Origin: Nocardia sp. NBC_00403
Lineage (GTDB): Bacteria; Actinomycetota; Actinomycetes; Mycobacteriales; Mycobacteriaceae
Direction: 5' to 3'
Assembly (NCBI RefSeq): GCF_036046055.1
Contig: NZ_CP107939.1
Span: 806,001 to 870,000 of the forward strand
Length of the DNA stretch: 64,000 nt
Made by a program: the position numbers and the translations under genes. The notes beneath the pieces are model-generated. The model was not told where the DNA came from. It did no database searches and was given only the letters and a program-made list of their open reading frames with translations. Positions 1 to 9,194 of the stretch are shown here, in pieces; the first letter of the stretch is position 1; the number at the start of each line of letters is the position of its first letter.

Positions 1-5
1 AGGTC

Positions 6-704
6 GTGGATGTTGTCGGGGAGATGCACGGCACCGGACCGGAGGTGCTCGGCGGTGTGACTTCCGATGTGCGCCGAGTCCTGCTGGTGTGGGACGCCCC
101 CAACCTCGACATGGGTCTGGGCGCGATCCTCGGTGGCCGCCCTACCGCTGCCTACCGCCCCCGTTTCGATGCGCTCGGCCGCTGGCTGCTCGCGCGCACG
201 GCCGAGCTGTCGGTGGGCAGCACCTACCGGGTCGAGCCGGAAGCGACCGTCTTCACCAATATCGCCAGCGGCACCGCGGACGTGGTCCGCCCGTGGGTCG
301 AAGCGCTGCGCAATGTCGGCTACGCCGTGTTCGCGAAGCCCAAGATCGATGAGGACTCCGATGTCGACGCGGACATGCTCGCGCACATCGAACTACGCAG
401 CCGCGGTGCCGGGCTGGCAGGCATCATGGTCGCCTCCGCCGACGGCCAGGCATTCCGTGAGCCGCTCGAGGAGCTCGCCGCACACGGAGTCCCTGTTCAG
501 GTACTCGGCTTCCGCGAGCATGCGAGTTGGGCCGTCACATCCGATACCCTCGAATTCATCGACCTCGAGGACATCCCGGGCGTGTTCCGTGAACCGCTGC
601 CCCGGGTCAGCCTCGACTCGCTGCCCGATGAAGGTGCTTGGCTGCAGCCGTTCCGGCCGCTGTCGGCACTGCTCACCTCTCGCCCCTCGCAAGGAGTCGC
701 TTAG
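6..704 (+). CDS. NYN-domain (PIN-like) putative ribonuclease
   Basis: About 232 residues. The segment LLVWDAPNLDMGLG near residue 27 and the later acidic positions in EDSDVDADMLAHI and VASADGQAF match the metal-binding acidic residues of NYN/PIN-like nuclease folds, so a role in RNA processing is plausible but untested. The gene lies directly before mmpL3 and overlaps its GTG start by one base, the same order as Rv0207c-mmpL3 in M. tuberculosis (known synteny). The start is unsure: GTG at 6 or ATG at 24 are both possible, neither has a well-placed Shine-Dalgarno sequence, and the true start may lie outside the window. Confidence 0.85.
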   Translation: MDVVGEMHGTGPEVLGGVTSDVRRVLLVWDAPNLDMGLGAILGGRPTAAYRPRFDALGRWLLARTAELSVGSTYRVEPEATVFTNIASGTADVVRPWVEALRNVGYAVFAKPKIDEDSDVDADMLAHIELRSRGAGLAGIMVASADGQAFREPLEELAAHGVPVQVLGFREHASWAVTSDTLEFIDLEDIPGVFREPLPRVSLDSLPDEGAWLQPFRPLSALLTSRPSQGVA

Positions 705-3700
705 TGTTTACACGCTGGGGCGATCTGGTCTATCGGTGGCGCTTCGCCGTAATCGGCGTGGTGACGGCCGCTCTCTTGGCATTGGGCGGATACGGCCTCG
801 GCCTCGAAGACCACCTCAGCTCCAGCGGGTGGGACGATCCCACGTCACAATCCGCGCAGGCCGCGCGGTTGTCCGACCAAGCGTTCGGCCGCAATCACAA
901 CAGCGACGTGATCGTGCTGTACACCGCGCCGGACGGTCGGACGATCGACGATCCCGAGTTCAGGCAGAAGATCGTCGACAGTCTCAACAGCCTGCCGCGC
1001 GAGCACCCGAACGAGATCACCAAGATCAACGGTGCCTACTGGCAGACAGAGACCGGCCCCGCCTCACCGATGACGTTCGGCTCGAAGGACAAGAAGTACA
1101 CCTTCGCCTCGATCGCCATCCAGGGCGACAACGACACCGACATGGTCCGGAACTTCCGGAATGTGAAGGACGTCTTCGCCATCCCCGGTATCGACGTGCA
1201 GGTCGCCGGTCTGCAAGCGGTGGCAGGCACACTCAACGACACCATCAAGAGCGACTCCAAGCGGATGGAGATGCTGGCCATCCCCGCCGTCGCGATCTTG
1301 CTGTTCTTCATATTCGGCGGCGTCGTCGCGGCCGCGCTGCCCTTGATCGTCGGCGGTCTCACGGTGATCGGCGCCAACGGCATCGTGATGTTCCTGACGA
1401 GGTTCACCGAGGTGAACTCCTTCGTCTCCAGCGTTGTTTCCATGATCGGCCTCGGTCTGGCGATCGACTACGGCCTGTTCATCGTGAGTAGATACCGCGA
1501 GGAACTCGCCGAGGGCTACGACACCAAAGCCGCGGTACGGCGCTCGGTGATGACCGCGGGTCGCACCGTCGTGTTCTCCGCGACGATGATCATCGCCAGC
1601 CTCGGCGGCATGCTGCTGTTCCCGCAGGGCTTCCTGAAGTCGATCGCCTACGGCTGTATCGCCACCGTGGCGCTCGCGGCGCTGACCGCCATCACGATCC
1701 TGCCCGCGATGCTCGGCGTTCTCGGGCCGAAGGTCGACTTCCTCGGCCTCAAGCGGGTCCGCAAGACCAAGACCGCCGAGGAAATCGAGAACGGCTTCTG
1801 GGGCAAGTCCACCCGCTGGGTGATGCAACATCCGCTCAAGATCGCGATCCCGATCTGCATCGGCCTGCTGCTGTTGATCATTCCGGTCAAGAACCTCGCG
1901 TTCGGCGGCATCAACGAGCGGTATCTGCCGCCGGACAACAGCACTCGGCTCGCGCAGGCGAAGTTCGATTCGATCTTCCCGCTACGCAAGTCCGATCCGA
2001 TCCAACTGGTGTTCGTCTCCGACAGCAGCACCGATGTCGGCAAGGTGTGGGCCGAAGCCAAGCAGGCACCGGGGTTGACGGGCACCTTCGAGGTACCGAC
2101 ACGGTCGAATAACGACCCCGATATCTATCGCACCGCCGCGACGCTGGCGGACTCCGAGAACGCGGATCCGACCATCGACTATCTGCGCTCGCTCGAAGTA
2201 CCCGACAACGTGCGGATGTACGTCGGCGGGCAGCCGACGATCCAGAAGGACAGCATCGACGCGCTGCTGGACCGGATGCCGTGGATGATCGCGCTCGTCC
2301 TCTTCGTCACCACGCTGCTGATGTTCCTGACCTTCGGTTCGCTGGTGCTTCCGATCAAGGCCGCGTTGATGAGCGCGCTCGGATTGGGTTCCACGCTGGG
2401 CATTTTGACGTGGATTTTCGTCGACGGGCACGGCGCGGGCCTGCTGAACTTCACGCCGCAGCCGATCATGTCGCCGGTGCTGGTGCTGATCATCGCCGTC
2501 ATCTACGGCTTGTCGACCGACTACGAGGTCTTCCTGTTGTCGCGCATGGTCGAAGCGCGAACGCAGGGGGCATCGACCACCGAGGCCGTGCGCATCGGCA
2601 CCGCGCAGACCGGCCGCATCATCACCGCCGCCGCGCTCATCCTGCTCGTGGTCACCGGGGCGTTCGCGTTCTCGGACCTGGTGATGATGCAGTACCTGGC
2701 CTACGGCATGATCGCCGCGCTGTTCATCGACGCCACCATCCTGCGCATGCTGCTGGTGCCCGCGACGATGAAACTGCTCGGCGACGACTGCTGGTGGGCC
2801 CCCGCCTGGATGAAGAAGGTGCAGCAGAAGGTCGGCCTCGGCGAGCCGATCCTCGACGACGAGCGCCCCGGCGGGGGCGAGGTCGTCGACCTGGTCAAGA
2901 CCACGCCGATCACCGACCCGGTCACCATGCTGATGCCCGCGCTCGCGGAAGGCACGCGCCTGCCGAAGTCGCCGCGCCGCCCGCGCACGGTGGAGGAGAT
3001 CGAAGCCGAGGCGCCGACACAGCATTTCCGCAGTCTCGGGCAGGTGCCGCCGCGATCCGCGCCGACCAACCCCGAACACACCGGACCCCGGGTCACTCCG
3101 GTACACGACCCGAGCAGGCCGAGAGCCGCGCATTCCGCGCCTGCATCGCCCGAGGTGCCCGCGCCTCGACCGATGCCCTCGGTCCAGGTGCCCCAGGACC
3201 GGACGGGACCACGGCCCGGGGCTGCCACACCACCGCAGGCACCTGTTCCCTTGCTGCCGACCACGCAGTCACCCGCTCCCTCGGTGCCCACAGCACAGAC
3301 ACCGACGCCGAGCACACATGCGCCCGTTCCTTCGCCTCCGGTCGGGCAGGCGCCAATGCCGTCGATGCCGTCCTCCCAGGCACGGACGCCATCGATAGCA
3401 ACCACACCGGTGCCCATGCCGTCGACTCGTGCCACACAGCCACCGGTTCCGCCGACGCCCGCAGCACCGGTCCCGACGGCGAGCGCTCCGATCGATCACC
3501 CGACCCACCACGCCGCACCCGAAAATCCTGCGGCGCCGCATGACGAACCGGACAACGGGCCGCCGACCACGCGCAGCACCATCGAAAACTGGATGGCCGA
3601 ACTGCGCTCCTCGCGCCGCACCGGCAAGCCCGACGAAGGCCGCCATCACGGTGGGGACGGCCGCACCGTCAGCGTCAACGAACTACTGCGTCGCCGCGAC

Positions 3701-3709
3701 CAGGAGTAG
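704..3709 (+). CDS. mmpL3: MmpL3-type RND transporter, trehalose monomycolate exporter
   Basis: Inner-membrane transporter of 1001 residues that in mycolata flips trehalose monomycolate to the periplasmic side for building the mycomembrane (family knowledge). Two RND halves are visible, each with paired proton-relay residues: Asp255-Tyr256 in GLAIDYGLF and Asp606-Tyr607 in GLSTDYEVF, equivalent to the essential Asp-Tyr pairs of MmpL3. About twelve membrane segments are followed by a cytosolic tail from about residue 720, strongly Pro/Thr/Ser-rich after 800. GTG at 704 was chosen because AAGGAG at 691-696 is well placed and it overlaps the stop of the NYN gene (TAGTG), implying coupling. Essential in mycobacteria and the target of SQ109-type inhibitors. 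Confidence 0.95.
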   Translation: MFTRWGDLVYRWRFAVIGVVTAALLALGGYGLGLEDHLSSSGWDDPTSQSAQAARLSDQAFGRNHNSDVIVLYTAPDGRTIDDPEFRQKIVDSLNSLPREHPNEITKINGAYWQTETGPASPMTFGSKDKKYTFASIAIQGDNDTDMVRNFRNVKDVFAIPGIDVQVAGLQAVAGTLNDTIKSDSKRMEMLAIPAVAILLFFIFGGVVAAALPLIVGGLTVIGANGIVMFLTRFTEVNSFVSSVVSMIGLGLAIDYGLFIVSRYREELAEGYDTKAAVRRSVMTAGRTVVFSATMIIASLGGMLLFPQGFLKSIAYGCIATVALAALTAITILPAMLGVLGPKVDFLGLKRVRKTKTAEEIENGFWGKSTRWVMQHPLKIAIPICIGLLLLIIPVKNLAFGGINERYLPPDNSTRLAQAKFDSIFPLRKSDPIQLVFVSDSSTDVGKVWAEAKQAPGLTGTFEVPTRSNNDPDIYRTAATLADSENADPTIDYLRSLEVPDNVRMYVGGQPTIQKDSIDALLDRMPWMIALVLFVTTLLMFLTFGSLVLPIKAALMSALGLGSTLGILTWIFVDGHGAGLLNFTPQPIMSPVLVLIIAVIYGLSTDYEVFLLSRMVEARTQGASTTEAVRIGTAQTGRIITAAALILLVVTGAFAFSDLVMMQYLAYGMIAALFIDATILRMLLVPATMKLLGDDCWWAPAWMKKVQQKVGLGEPILDDERPGGGEVVDLVKTTPITDPVTMLMPALAEGTRLPKSPRRPRTVEEIEAEAPTQHFRSLGQVPPRSAPTNPEHTGPRVTPVHDPSRPRAAHSAPASPEVPAPRPMPSVQVPQDRTGPRPGAATPPQAPVPLLPTTQSPAPSVPTAQTPTPSTHAPVPSPPVGQAPMPSMPSSQARTPSIATTPVPMPSTRATQPPVPPTPAAPVPTASAPIDHPTHHAAPENPAAPHDEPDNGPPTTRSTIENWMAELRSSRRTGKPDEGRHHGGDGRTVSVNELLRRRDQE

Positions 3710-3732
3710 CCGCCCCGCACTAGGGTGGGCAC

Positions 3733-4047
3733 GTGAGTTCACATGTGCTTGTCGTCGCCGATGTTTCGTCGAGTCCGGAGAATGCCGAAGAACTCGGCCG
3801 CGCCTTGCGCGAACTCGCGCAAGCCTGCCGCACCGAACCCGGCTGCTTGTCCTACGACGTGTTCCACTCCGTCGAACAGCCCGAGCGCTATGTGAGCATC
3901 GAAAAATACGTCGACTCCGCGGCATTCGCCGCACACCGGGCCGCCGACCATTTCCGTGAGATCGGACTGGCCGAGGTGATGCCGCTGGTCACCCGGCGAG
4001 ACGTGCGGATGTACGACTCGGCAAGCAATATTCCCGCCGCACAGTAG
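3733..4047 (+). CDS. Antibiotic biosynthesis monooxygenase (ABM) family protein
   Basis: Small 104-residue dimeric alpha/beta-barrel (ferredoxin-like) protein. The order of a short beta strand (HVLVVADVS), a helix rich in Glu/Ala, the turn EPGCLSYDVFHS and the segment ERYVSIEKYVD followed by AFAAHRAADHF is typical of ABM/YgiN quinol monooxygenases, which work without cofactors on quinols or polyketides. The substrate cannot be told from sequence. It starts with GTG only 23 bases after mmpL3 and ends just before a strong hairpin, so it is probably the last gene of the mmpL3 transcript. Confidence 0.85.
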   Translation: MSSHVLVVADVSSSPENAEELGRALRELAQACRTEPGCLSYDVFHSVEQPERYVSIEKYVDSAAFAAHRAADHFREIGLAEVMPLVTRRDVRMYDSASNIPAAQ

Positions 4048-4056
4048 CTGCCATAC

Positions 4057-4084
4057 CGCGGCCGCACCTCCAGGTGCGGCCGCG
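4057..4084. terminator. Bidirectional hairpin terminator
   Basis: A perfect 13-bp inverted repeat (arms CGCGGCCGCACCT and its complement) with a 2-base centre lies between the convergent ABM gene and the DUF2339 gene. There is no clear U tract, as is common for actinobacterial hairpin terminators. Confidence 0.6.
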
Positions 4085-4097
4085 ATCGGCCCGTGGT

Positions 4098-6284
4098 TCA
4101 GTGGGCTGCGGTGTCGCCCGAATCTCGGGTTGCCCCACCGGCTTCGGCGAAGACTCGGGCGTAACGCGTGCCCACTGTCAGGAGCAGGACGCCGACGACC
4201 AGGAACGCGGCTACTCGGACCAGTCCGTCGAGGGTGGCGAGGTCGAAGAGGAAGAGTTTGGCCAGGGCGGCTGCGGTGACAAGGAGGCCGGAACCGAGGG
4301 CCAACTTGGCCACCGGGGCCGAGCGGGCCAGGTTGCGCAGACCGAACAGCAGGGCGCCGGTTGCCGCCGCCATCCACAAGATGGTGGCGGCGCTGTGTCC
4401 GACGACGAAGCCGTCGGGCAGGCCGGTGGCGACGCCGACCGATACCGTTGCGGCCGTCACCGCGTAGAGGGCGACGACACTGGTGGGTATCCACAGGATC
4501 GATTCGGTGGTTTCATCACCGGTCCGAGTCGCGAACTTCCGGACGCACCACACGCCTGCCGCGACCACCGCAAGGGCGAGTACGGCGGCCAGCGCCGTCG
4601 AGATGCCAAGCTGCTCTTCCGCGTAGCGCTGTGCCGCAAGCGTTTCCGGATTCACGGTGGCGAGGTAGACCAGCGCGCCGACCGCCGCGAACGCCGCCGC
4701 GATGCCCGCGGCCACCCGCGACCGCTGCTGCCCGGCCATGCCGAGGAAGCCCGAGGTCACCAGGAACAGCGCTATCGGCAGCGTCTGAACTTCGGTCACG
4801 CCGATGCACGCCTCCAACAGTGCGAACGAACCCGCGACCGCGGCGACCAGCCCGACATGCCCCGGAATCCGTACCAGCTCACGCAGTTTCGACACGGTCG
4901 ACACTGCAGCGACGAGCAACAGCACCACGGCGAAGACCGCAGCGACGATGGCGCCCGTGTGCCGCGCGAACAACGCGGGTGCGGCCAGCAGCGGTATCGT
5001 CGCCAATCCGAAAGTGATTGTGGCGGTGAGGTCTCCCGGCCGCCGACGAACTACCAGAATGTTGCCGACGAGGCCGACAACCGCGACTGCCACGGCTGCG
5101 GCGAGCAGCCGATACACCCGGTCGTGGGCCGTAGCGTCGAAAGCGGCCGAGCCGATGGCCAGCAAGGTCGCCAGCACGGCGGGCAGTGTCCGCACCACAT
5201 GCAGCAACGGCCAGTCCCGGTCCAACTGCACCGGCACGCAGGCCAGCTGCAACACGATCAGGAAGGCCGGCAACACCACCTCGGTCGTCACCACCGGCGA
5301 CAACACCGCCGCACCCGCGACGACAAGCACCGCAAGCGGTTGCGACTTCCAGTGCATCGCCAGCGCGACACCACCCGCGGCGACCGCGAGCGCCACCGCG
5401 AGGCCGAGCGGCGGATACAACCAGTCGTAAATCGCGCTCACCGCAACGACATCCAGGTATGCACCGGCAATACCGGTGGCCGCCAAGGCAATTCCACCCA
5501 CGCGACCACCGGCGCGCCCGAACACTCGCATCCCCACGCCCACCAGCGCCGCCGAGAACACCGCCCCGGCGGCAACCCGTGGCACCGGCCCGAACAGGCC
5601 CGCCTGCGCGGCGAGCACCAGCAGCATCACCACACCGATCAGCGTCACGCCCACCCCGGCCACCGCCAGCATCCGGCTGATCATCCCTTCCTGCTGCCAC
5701 CACGGGGTGTGCGGCACAGCAGGTCCCCACCGCACCGGCGGACGCATACCAGGCGGTACCGCACCCGTCGGGGGCATCGGCCCGCTCGGAATTCCGGTCG
5801 CCTGGACGCCTGGCGCAAGCATCCCCGCAGGCCAATTGAGCCGGCCCGCCGGAGGCATTCCCGCAGACCCCCCAGCCCAATTCGGCTGCCCCGCCACCGG
5901 CATTCCCCCTGACGCACCAGCCCAATTCGGCTGCCCCGCCACCGGCCCGGGGGTAAACCGCGGAACATACCCGGGCGCGCCACCTGGCACCTGACCCGTC
6001 GGTGGCGCGCCGGCACCACCTGCCGGCATCGTCTGCGGCGCAGGTGGCGGTGGCATGGGCGCCTGCGGAGCCATGGGCACTGCTCCAGGCTGTGGCACCC
6101 GCGCGGATTCATCCACAACCACGGCACTTGCCGGCGCCGAAACACCGGATGCCGCAACCGAACCCGCGGTAACCTGCGTCCGCAGCAACTCCAGGTCCCG
6201 CCCGAGCACACCCATCTGTGTCCCGAGCGCAGCGAACTCCCCCGACAGTCGCGAAATAAGCGCCGGATCGATAGATGTAGTCAT
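4098..6284 (-). CDS. DUF2339 polytopic membrane protein
   Basis: 728 residues. The N-terminal 35 residues look like a short coiled coil (LSGEFAALGTQMGVLGRDLE), then comes a Pro/Gly/Ala linker to about residue 180 with tandem repeats of AGQPNWAG type, then about 500 residues of closely spaced hydrophobic helices ending in a short tail. This matches DUF2339 membrane proteins, whose function is unknown. Start at ATG 6284 (MTTSIDPALISRL) fits homologues better than the upstream ATG at 6320. The gene is a single unit, facing the ABM gene across a hairpin. Confidence 0.8.
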   Translation of the reverse strand: MTTSIDPALISRLSGEFAALGTQMGVLGRDLELLRTQVTAGSVAASGVSAPASAVVVDESARVPQPGAVPMAPQAPMPPPPAPQTMPAGGAGAPPTGQVPGGAPGYVPRFTPGPVAGQPNWAGASGGMPVAGQPNWAGGSAGMPPAGRLNWPAGMLAPGVQATGIPSGPMPPTGAVPPGMRPPVRWGPAVPHTPWWQQEGMISRMLAVAGVGVTLIGVVMLLVLAAQAGLFGPVPRVAAGAVFSAALVGVGMRVFGRAGGRVGGIALAATGIAGAYLDVVAVSAIYDWLYPPLGLAVALAVAAGGVALAMHWKSQPLAVLVVAGAAVLSPVVTTEVVLPAFLIVLQLACVPVQLDRDWPLLHVVRTLPAVLATLLAIGSAAFDATAHDRVYRLLAAAVAVAVVGLVGNILVVRRRPGDLTATITFGLATIPLLAAPALFARHTGAIVAAVFAVVLLLVAAVSTVSKLRELVRIPGHVGLVAAVAGSFALLEACIGVTEVQTLPIALFLVTSGFLGMAGQQRSRVAAGIAAAFAAVGALVYLATVNPETLAAQRYAEEQLGISTALAAVLALAVVAAGVWCVRKFATRTGDETTESILWIPTSVVALYAVTAATVSVGVATGLPDGFVVGHSAATILWMAAATGALLFGLRNLARSAPVAKLALGSGLLVTAAALAKLFLFDLATLDGLVRVAAFLVVGVLLLTVGTRYARVFAEAGGATRDSGDTAAH
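5874..5946. repeat. 45-bp-period tandem repeat inside the DUF2339 gene
   Basis: A 28-base sequence at 5874-5901 recurs identically at 5919-5946, and a more diverged third unit lies at about 5829-5856. It encodes repeated Ala-Gly-Gln-Pro-Asn-Trp-Ala-Gly units in the linker before the membrane domain. Such repeats can expand or contract by slippage between strains. Confidence 0.8.
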
Positions 6285-6506
6285 AACCCAATGCTCGGTC
6301 CACACACCCCACTCGAGCATGAGTAGAAACCCCCGCTGACGCCCCGATATCTACCCGAACTGCCGAGACACTATGGGCGCCCGGACTTCCCTGCACCAGT
6401 CGAACGGTCGATTCACCTCGATTTCGATCACCGATTTCTGATCGACTCGGATCAGATCGAGAGCATTCATCCCTGAGCACGCAACTCGACGAGATAGGAC
6501 AACGAA

Positions 6507-6878
6507 ATGAGCGTTGTGCCAGTTGAACCCCGACCCTTGTCGCAACTCGAGGCCGCAGTCGTGGCAAAGCTGCTCGCTGTTGATTTCGAGGGCGCTGCTC
6601 AGTTCCGGACGCAGATTCCATTCACGCAGGTTGTCGCGACATGGGGTGCAGACGCACCGAGCGTCGATCTGGAGGTAGCGCCCGGTTCGGAGCAAGCAGG
6701 TCTCATCGGCGGAGAACTACCCGTGCGTGGTGAGGTCCGAGACGAGCGGGGTTCGTACATCGGAGAAGTCACCCTATGGGCAACCGACGGTTTCCTGTCT
6801 GCGATCGAATACGGGTGGGTGACCGAGGACCGGCCGACCTCATTGCCGGACCCAACGCTGATGACGGTATCCACATAG
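6507..6878 (+). CDS. Conserved hypothetical protein, 123 aa
   Basis: I do not recognise this family with confidence. The product is soluble, acidic and has no signal peptide or membrane segment. Its second half has alternating hydrophobic residues of a beta-rich fold (GSYIGEVTLWATDGFLSAIEYGWV), a pattern seen in small actinobacterial proteins of unknown role that often sit among mobile or toxin-related genes. ATG 6507 has only a weak upstream AGGAC. It is flanked by intergenic DNA with lower GC than its neighbours, which hints at acquired DNA. Confidence 0.6.
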   Translation: MSVVPVEPRPLSQLEAAVVAKLLAVDFEGAAQFRTQIPFTQVVATWGADAPSVDLEVAPGSEQAGLIGGELPVRGEVRDERGSYIGEVTLWATDGFLSAIEYGWVTEDRPTSLPDPTLMTVST

Positions 6879-7148
6879 GTGGGTCCGTTCAGTGTCACGC
6901 CAGGGGTCGCGGTATCGCTCCTGCTGTCCAGCTGAATGATTCGGCTCCGAGCGGGTCCCGAGAACCTCCCGCACCATGCACAAAGGGTGGCCCGTCCGCT
7001 GCCGAGCGGCTCGTGATGAGCCCACGATGCACACCGAGTGCGAACGGTCGAGGTCGGCCGCGGTGACATCAGTTTCGCGGCGTGCTCGATCGGAAAGTGC
7101 CACGCGCTCCCACCCGGATCTCGGGTGGGAGCTCGTGATCGGATGGCT
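6879..7148. other. Intergenic region without a supported gene
   Basis: About 270 bases between a plus-strand hypothetical gene and the stop of the convergent gene at 7149. Open frames here lack a ribosome-binding site and recognisable domains, and I see no strong hairpin. Confidence 0.5.
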
Positions 7149-7607
7149 TCAGGCGGCCGGTGCTCGCACGGTGGTCACCTGGTGGACGGCGTTGATCACC
7201 GCCGAGCGGGGTGGCATGCGGAGCACGCCGGGGGCCGGTTCGCCCGCCCAGTGCCAGCCGAGTTGGGAGTCGGTGCTGGGCAGTAGGACGTGACGGCCGC
7301 CGGGGATGACGGTGACGTGATGGCCTGCGAGGCAGCGACGGATGGAGATATCCACCGGGTTGGCCGGGCTGGGCTGGGTGACCAGGAAGGTCCAGGTGCG
7401 CTCGCCGGGATCGGCCACCACCGGGGTGGTGTAGGTCCGGTCGAGCGTGGCCAGCACCTTGCGGCCCAGTTCAGGGGGCATCACCAGGGCGCCGAGGATG
7501 GAGCCGGTGGTGATCATGGGGCGGCCTGCCAGCAACTGGACCGGTAGTCCGTAGCGATGTCGCAGTAGGTGCGCGACCTCGTGGGGTGAATGACAGCGTT
7601 CGAACAT
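7149..7607 (-). CDS. Small conserved actinobacterial protein, distantly Prim-Pol-like
   Basis: 152 residues from ATG 7607, chosen because GAGGAG lies 8 bases upstream; longer versions start in unlikely sequence. The C-terminal half (ISIRRCLAGHHVTVIPGGRHVLLPST, then LGWHW and RMPPR) resembles short proteins annotated as bifunctional primase/polymerase-like in Nocardia and Streptomyces that sit beside XRE regulators; they are too short for a full Prim-Pol domain. No catalytic Asp-x-Asp motif is evident, so enzymatic activity is doubtful. It is divergent from the XRE gene at 7954. Confidence 0.55.
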   Translation of the reverse strand: MFERCHSPHEVAHLLRHRYGLPVQLLAGRPMITTGSILGALVMPPELGRKVLATLDRTYTTPVVADPGERTWTFLVTQPSPANPVDISIRRCLAGHHVTVIPGGRHVLLPSTDSQLGWHWAGEPAPGVLRMPPRSAVINAVHQVTTVRAPAA

Positions 7608-7953
7608 GGCTCTACTCCTCGCCGAATCCAGTGCATCCTGGGGAGATTGCGCGGGGTAGTGACACCGCGCGCGGTCCTCGGCGTAGCGGGCCGTGCTGGT
7701 CGTGCACACGCTGGGTGTGGCGTGCGGTTCCGATGAAAGATATCCCCTGCTCCAGTGCGCGATCGGCGCTTCGATCCCGCACGGCCGTGTTCGGCATGAT
7801 TGTCATTGCCGCCGCCCTTTGCTGTGAAAGTTGCAGAAAGGCAACGGTATTCCAACTACGGGTGAACGAGTCGTACGCAATGTCCCACTTTCGATGAGCG
7901 CAATCCTTTAGCGTCGTACCCTGAAACGTGGACGTAACAAAGGACTCGGGTTC
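7608..7953. promoter_or_regulatory. Divergent intergenic region between the small protein and the XRE regulator
   Basis: About 345 bases with no convincing gene. It must carry the promoters of both divergent genes. An AAAGGA ribosome-binding site precedes the ATG at 7954. GTCGTAC occurs twice, near 7869 and 7913, and could be a regulator half-site, but this is weak. Confidence 0.4.
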
Positions 7954-9144
7954 ATGGATGATTCGTCGATCGGCGTGCGGATCCGGCTGTTCCGCGGTAA
8001 GGCGCTCACCCAGCGTCAACTCGCCGATCAGGCCGGTGTGAGCGTGGATTTGGTGCGCAAGCTCGAACAGGGCGGACGCCAGACCGCCTCGATTGCCAGC
8101 CTGCAAAAGTTGGCGCGCGCGCTGGACGTCGATATCTCCGACCTGGTCGGAAAACGCCATGGCATTCCCTCCGGAAATCCCGACGCGGGCATCGTCGCGA
8201 TCCGCAGGGCACTCACCCCCGTCGACGATCTGCTCGGCGAGGTCCCCGAGGAGCACGCGGTCACCCACAACGAGGGCAGTCGCGCAGTCGATTACGCATG
8301 GGGCGCGTACTGGGCGGGCCGCTACGAGCTGCTCAGCTCGATTCTGCCCTCGGGCCTGGTCCAGCTCCGCGCGACCGTGCACGCGGCGCGCAACGGCATG
8401 GTCGCGCCCGCGAACGAACTGCTCGCCAGGATGTACTGGGTCACCGGCTGCACGCTGGTGCACCTGGGCCAGACCGACCCGGCCTTCCTGGCGATCCGGC
8501 AAGCACTCGTGGCGGCCGAGCAGGGCAACGACCCGTTGCTGCTCGCGACTATTCGCGGCTCGGTGGCCTGGCAGCTACTGGTGCAAGGCAGGTACGACGA
8601 ATCACGCCGGGTCGCGCTGCGTGCGGCCGCGAACCTCGAGCCCGAGGGTGCGGAAACCCCGGCGCACCTGTCGGCCTACGGTTCGCTGGTATTGCAGGGC
8701 GCGACCGCGGCGGGACGAGCACAGAGTGTGCCCGAGGCCCGCACGCTGATCGAAGCGGCGGGCGAGGTCGCGTTGCGCATCGGCGGTGATCGCCACGACT
8801 ACGAAACCTATTTCGGCCCTTCCCAGGTCGTCATGCAGACCGTCGATGTCAACGTATCCTCGGAGCGCTATCCGGAAGCTCTCGCCGCCGCGAAGGACAT
8901 GCCGGCCAACTGTGGGCTCCCGCAAGCCTCCCGCGCCCGCCATCTCACCGACACCGCGGTCGCCTTGACCCGTACCGGGCAGACCGAACGCGCCCTCGAC
9001 GCGCTGCTCAACGCGGAGCGGGTCGGCGGCGCGGACTGGATCAAATACCAGTCCCTGCCCCGGCACATCGTCTCCGAACTCCTCGATCATGATCGTCGAG
9101 TCCCGTTGCGCGCCTTCGCTCGTCGCATCGGGGTCAATACCTGA
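7954..9144 (+). CDS. XRE-family regulator with C-terminal TPR-like domain
   Basis: 396 residues. An N-terminal lambda-repressor-type helix-turn-helix covers residues 6-62 (TQRQLADQAGVSVDLVRKLE is the recognition region). The remaining 330 residues are helical with TPR-like repeats, as in the large actinobacterial XRE regulators of secondary metabolism and development. Ligand and targets are unknown. The divergent small gene at 7149-7607 is the most likely partner or target, since these two gene types are often neighbours in actinomycetes. Confidence 0.85.
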   Translation: MDDSSIGVRIRLFRGKALTQRQLADQAGVSVDLVRKLEQGGRQTASIASLQKLARALDVDISDLVGKRHGIPSGNPDAGIVAIRRALTPVDDLLGEVPEEHAVTHNEGSRAVDYAWGAYWAGRYELLSSILPSGLVQLRATVHAARNGMVAPANELLARMYWVTGCTLVHLGQTDPAFLAIRQALVAAEQGNDPLLLATIRGSVAWQLLVQGRYDESRRVALRAAANLEPEGAETPAHLSAYGSLVLQGATAAGRAQSVPEARTLIEAAGEVALRIGGDRHDYETYFGPSQVVMQTVDVNVSSERYPEALAAAKDMPANCGLPQASRARHLTDTAVALTRTGQTERALDALLNAERVGGADWIKYQSLPRHIVSELLDHDRRVPLRAFARRIGVNT

Positions 9145-9194
9145 GCGCCGAACGGCACTGATCAGGCGGCGGCGATGCGCCACCACACGTGTTC

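Noticed and set aside
4074..5912. Long plus-strand open frame (about 600 codons) opposite the DUF2339 gene
   Set aside because: Arg/Gln/His-rich translation without domains; it mirrors the GC-rich codon pattern of the real gene on the minus strand.
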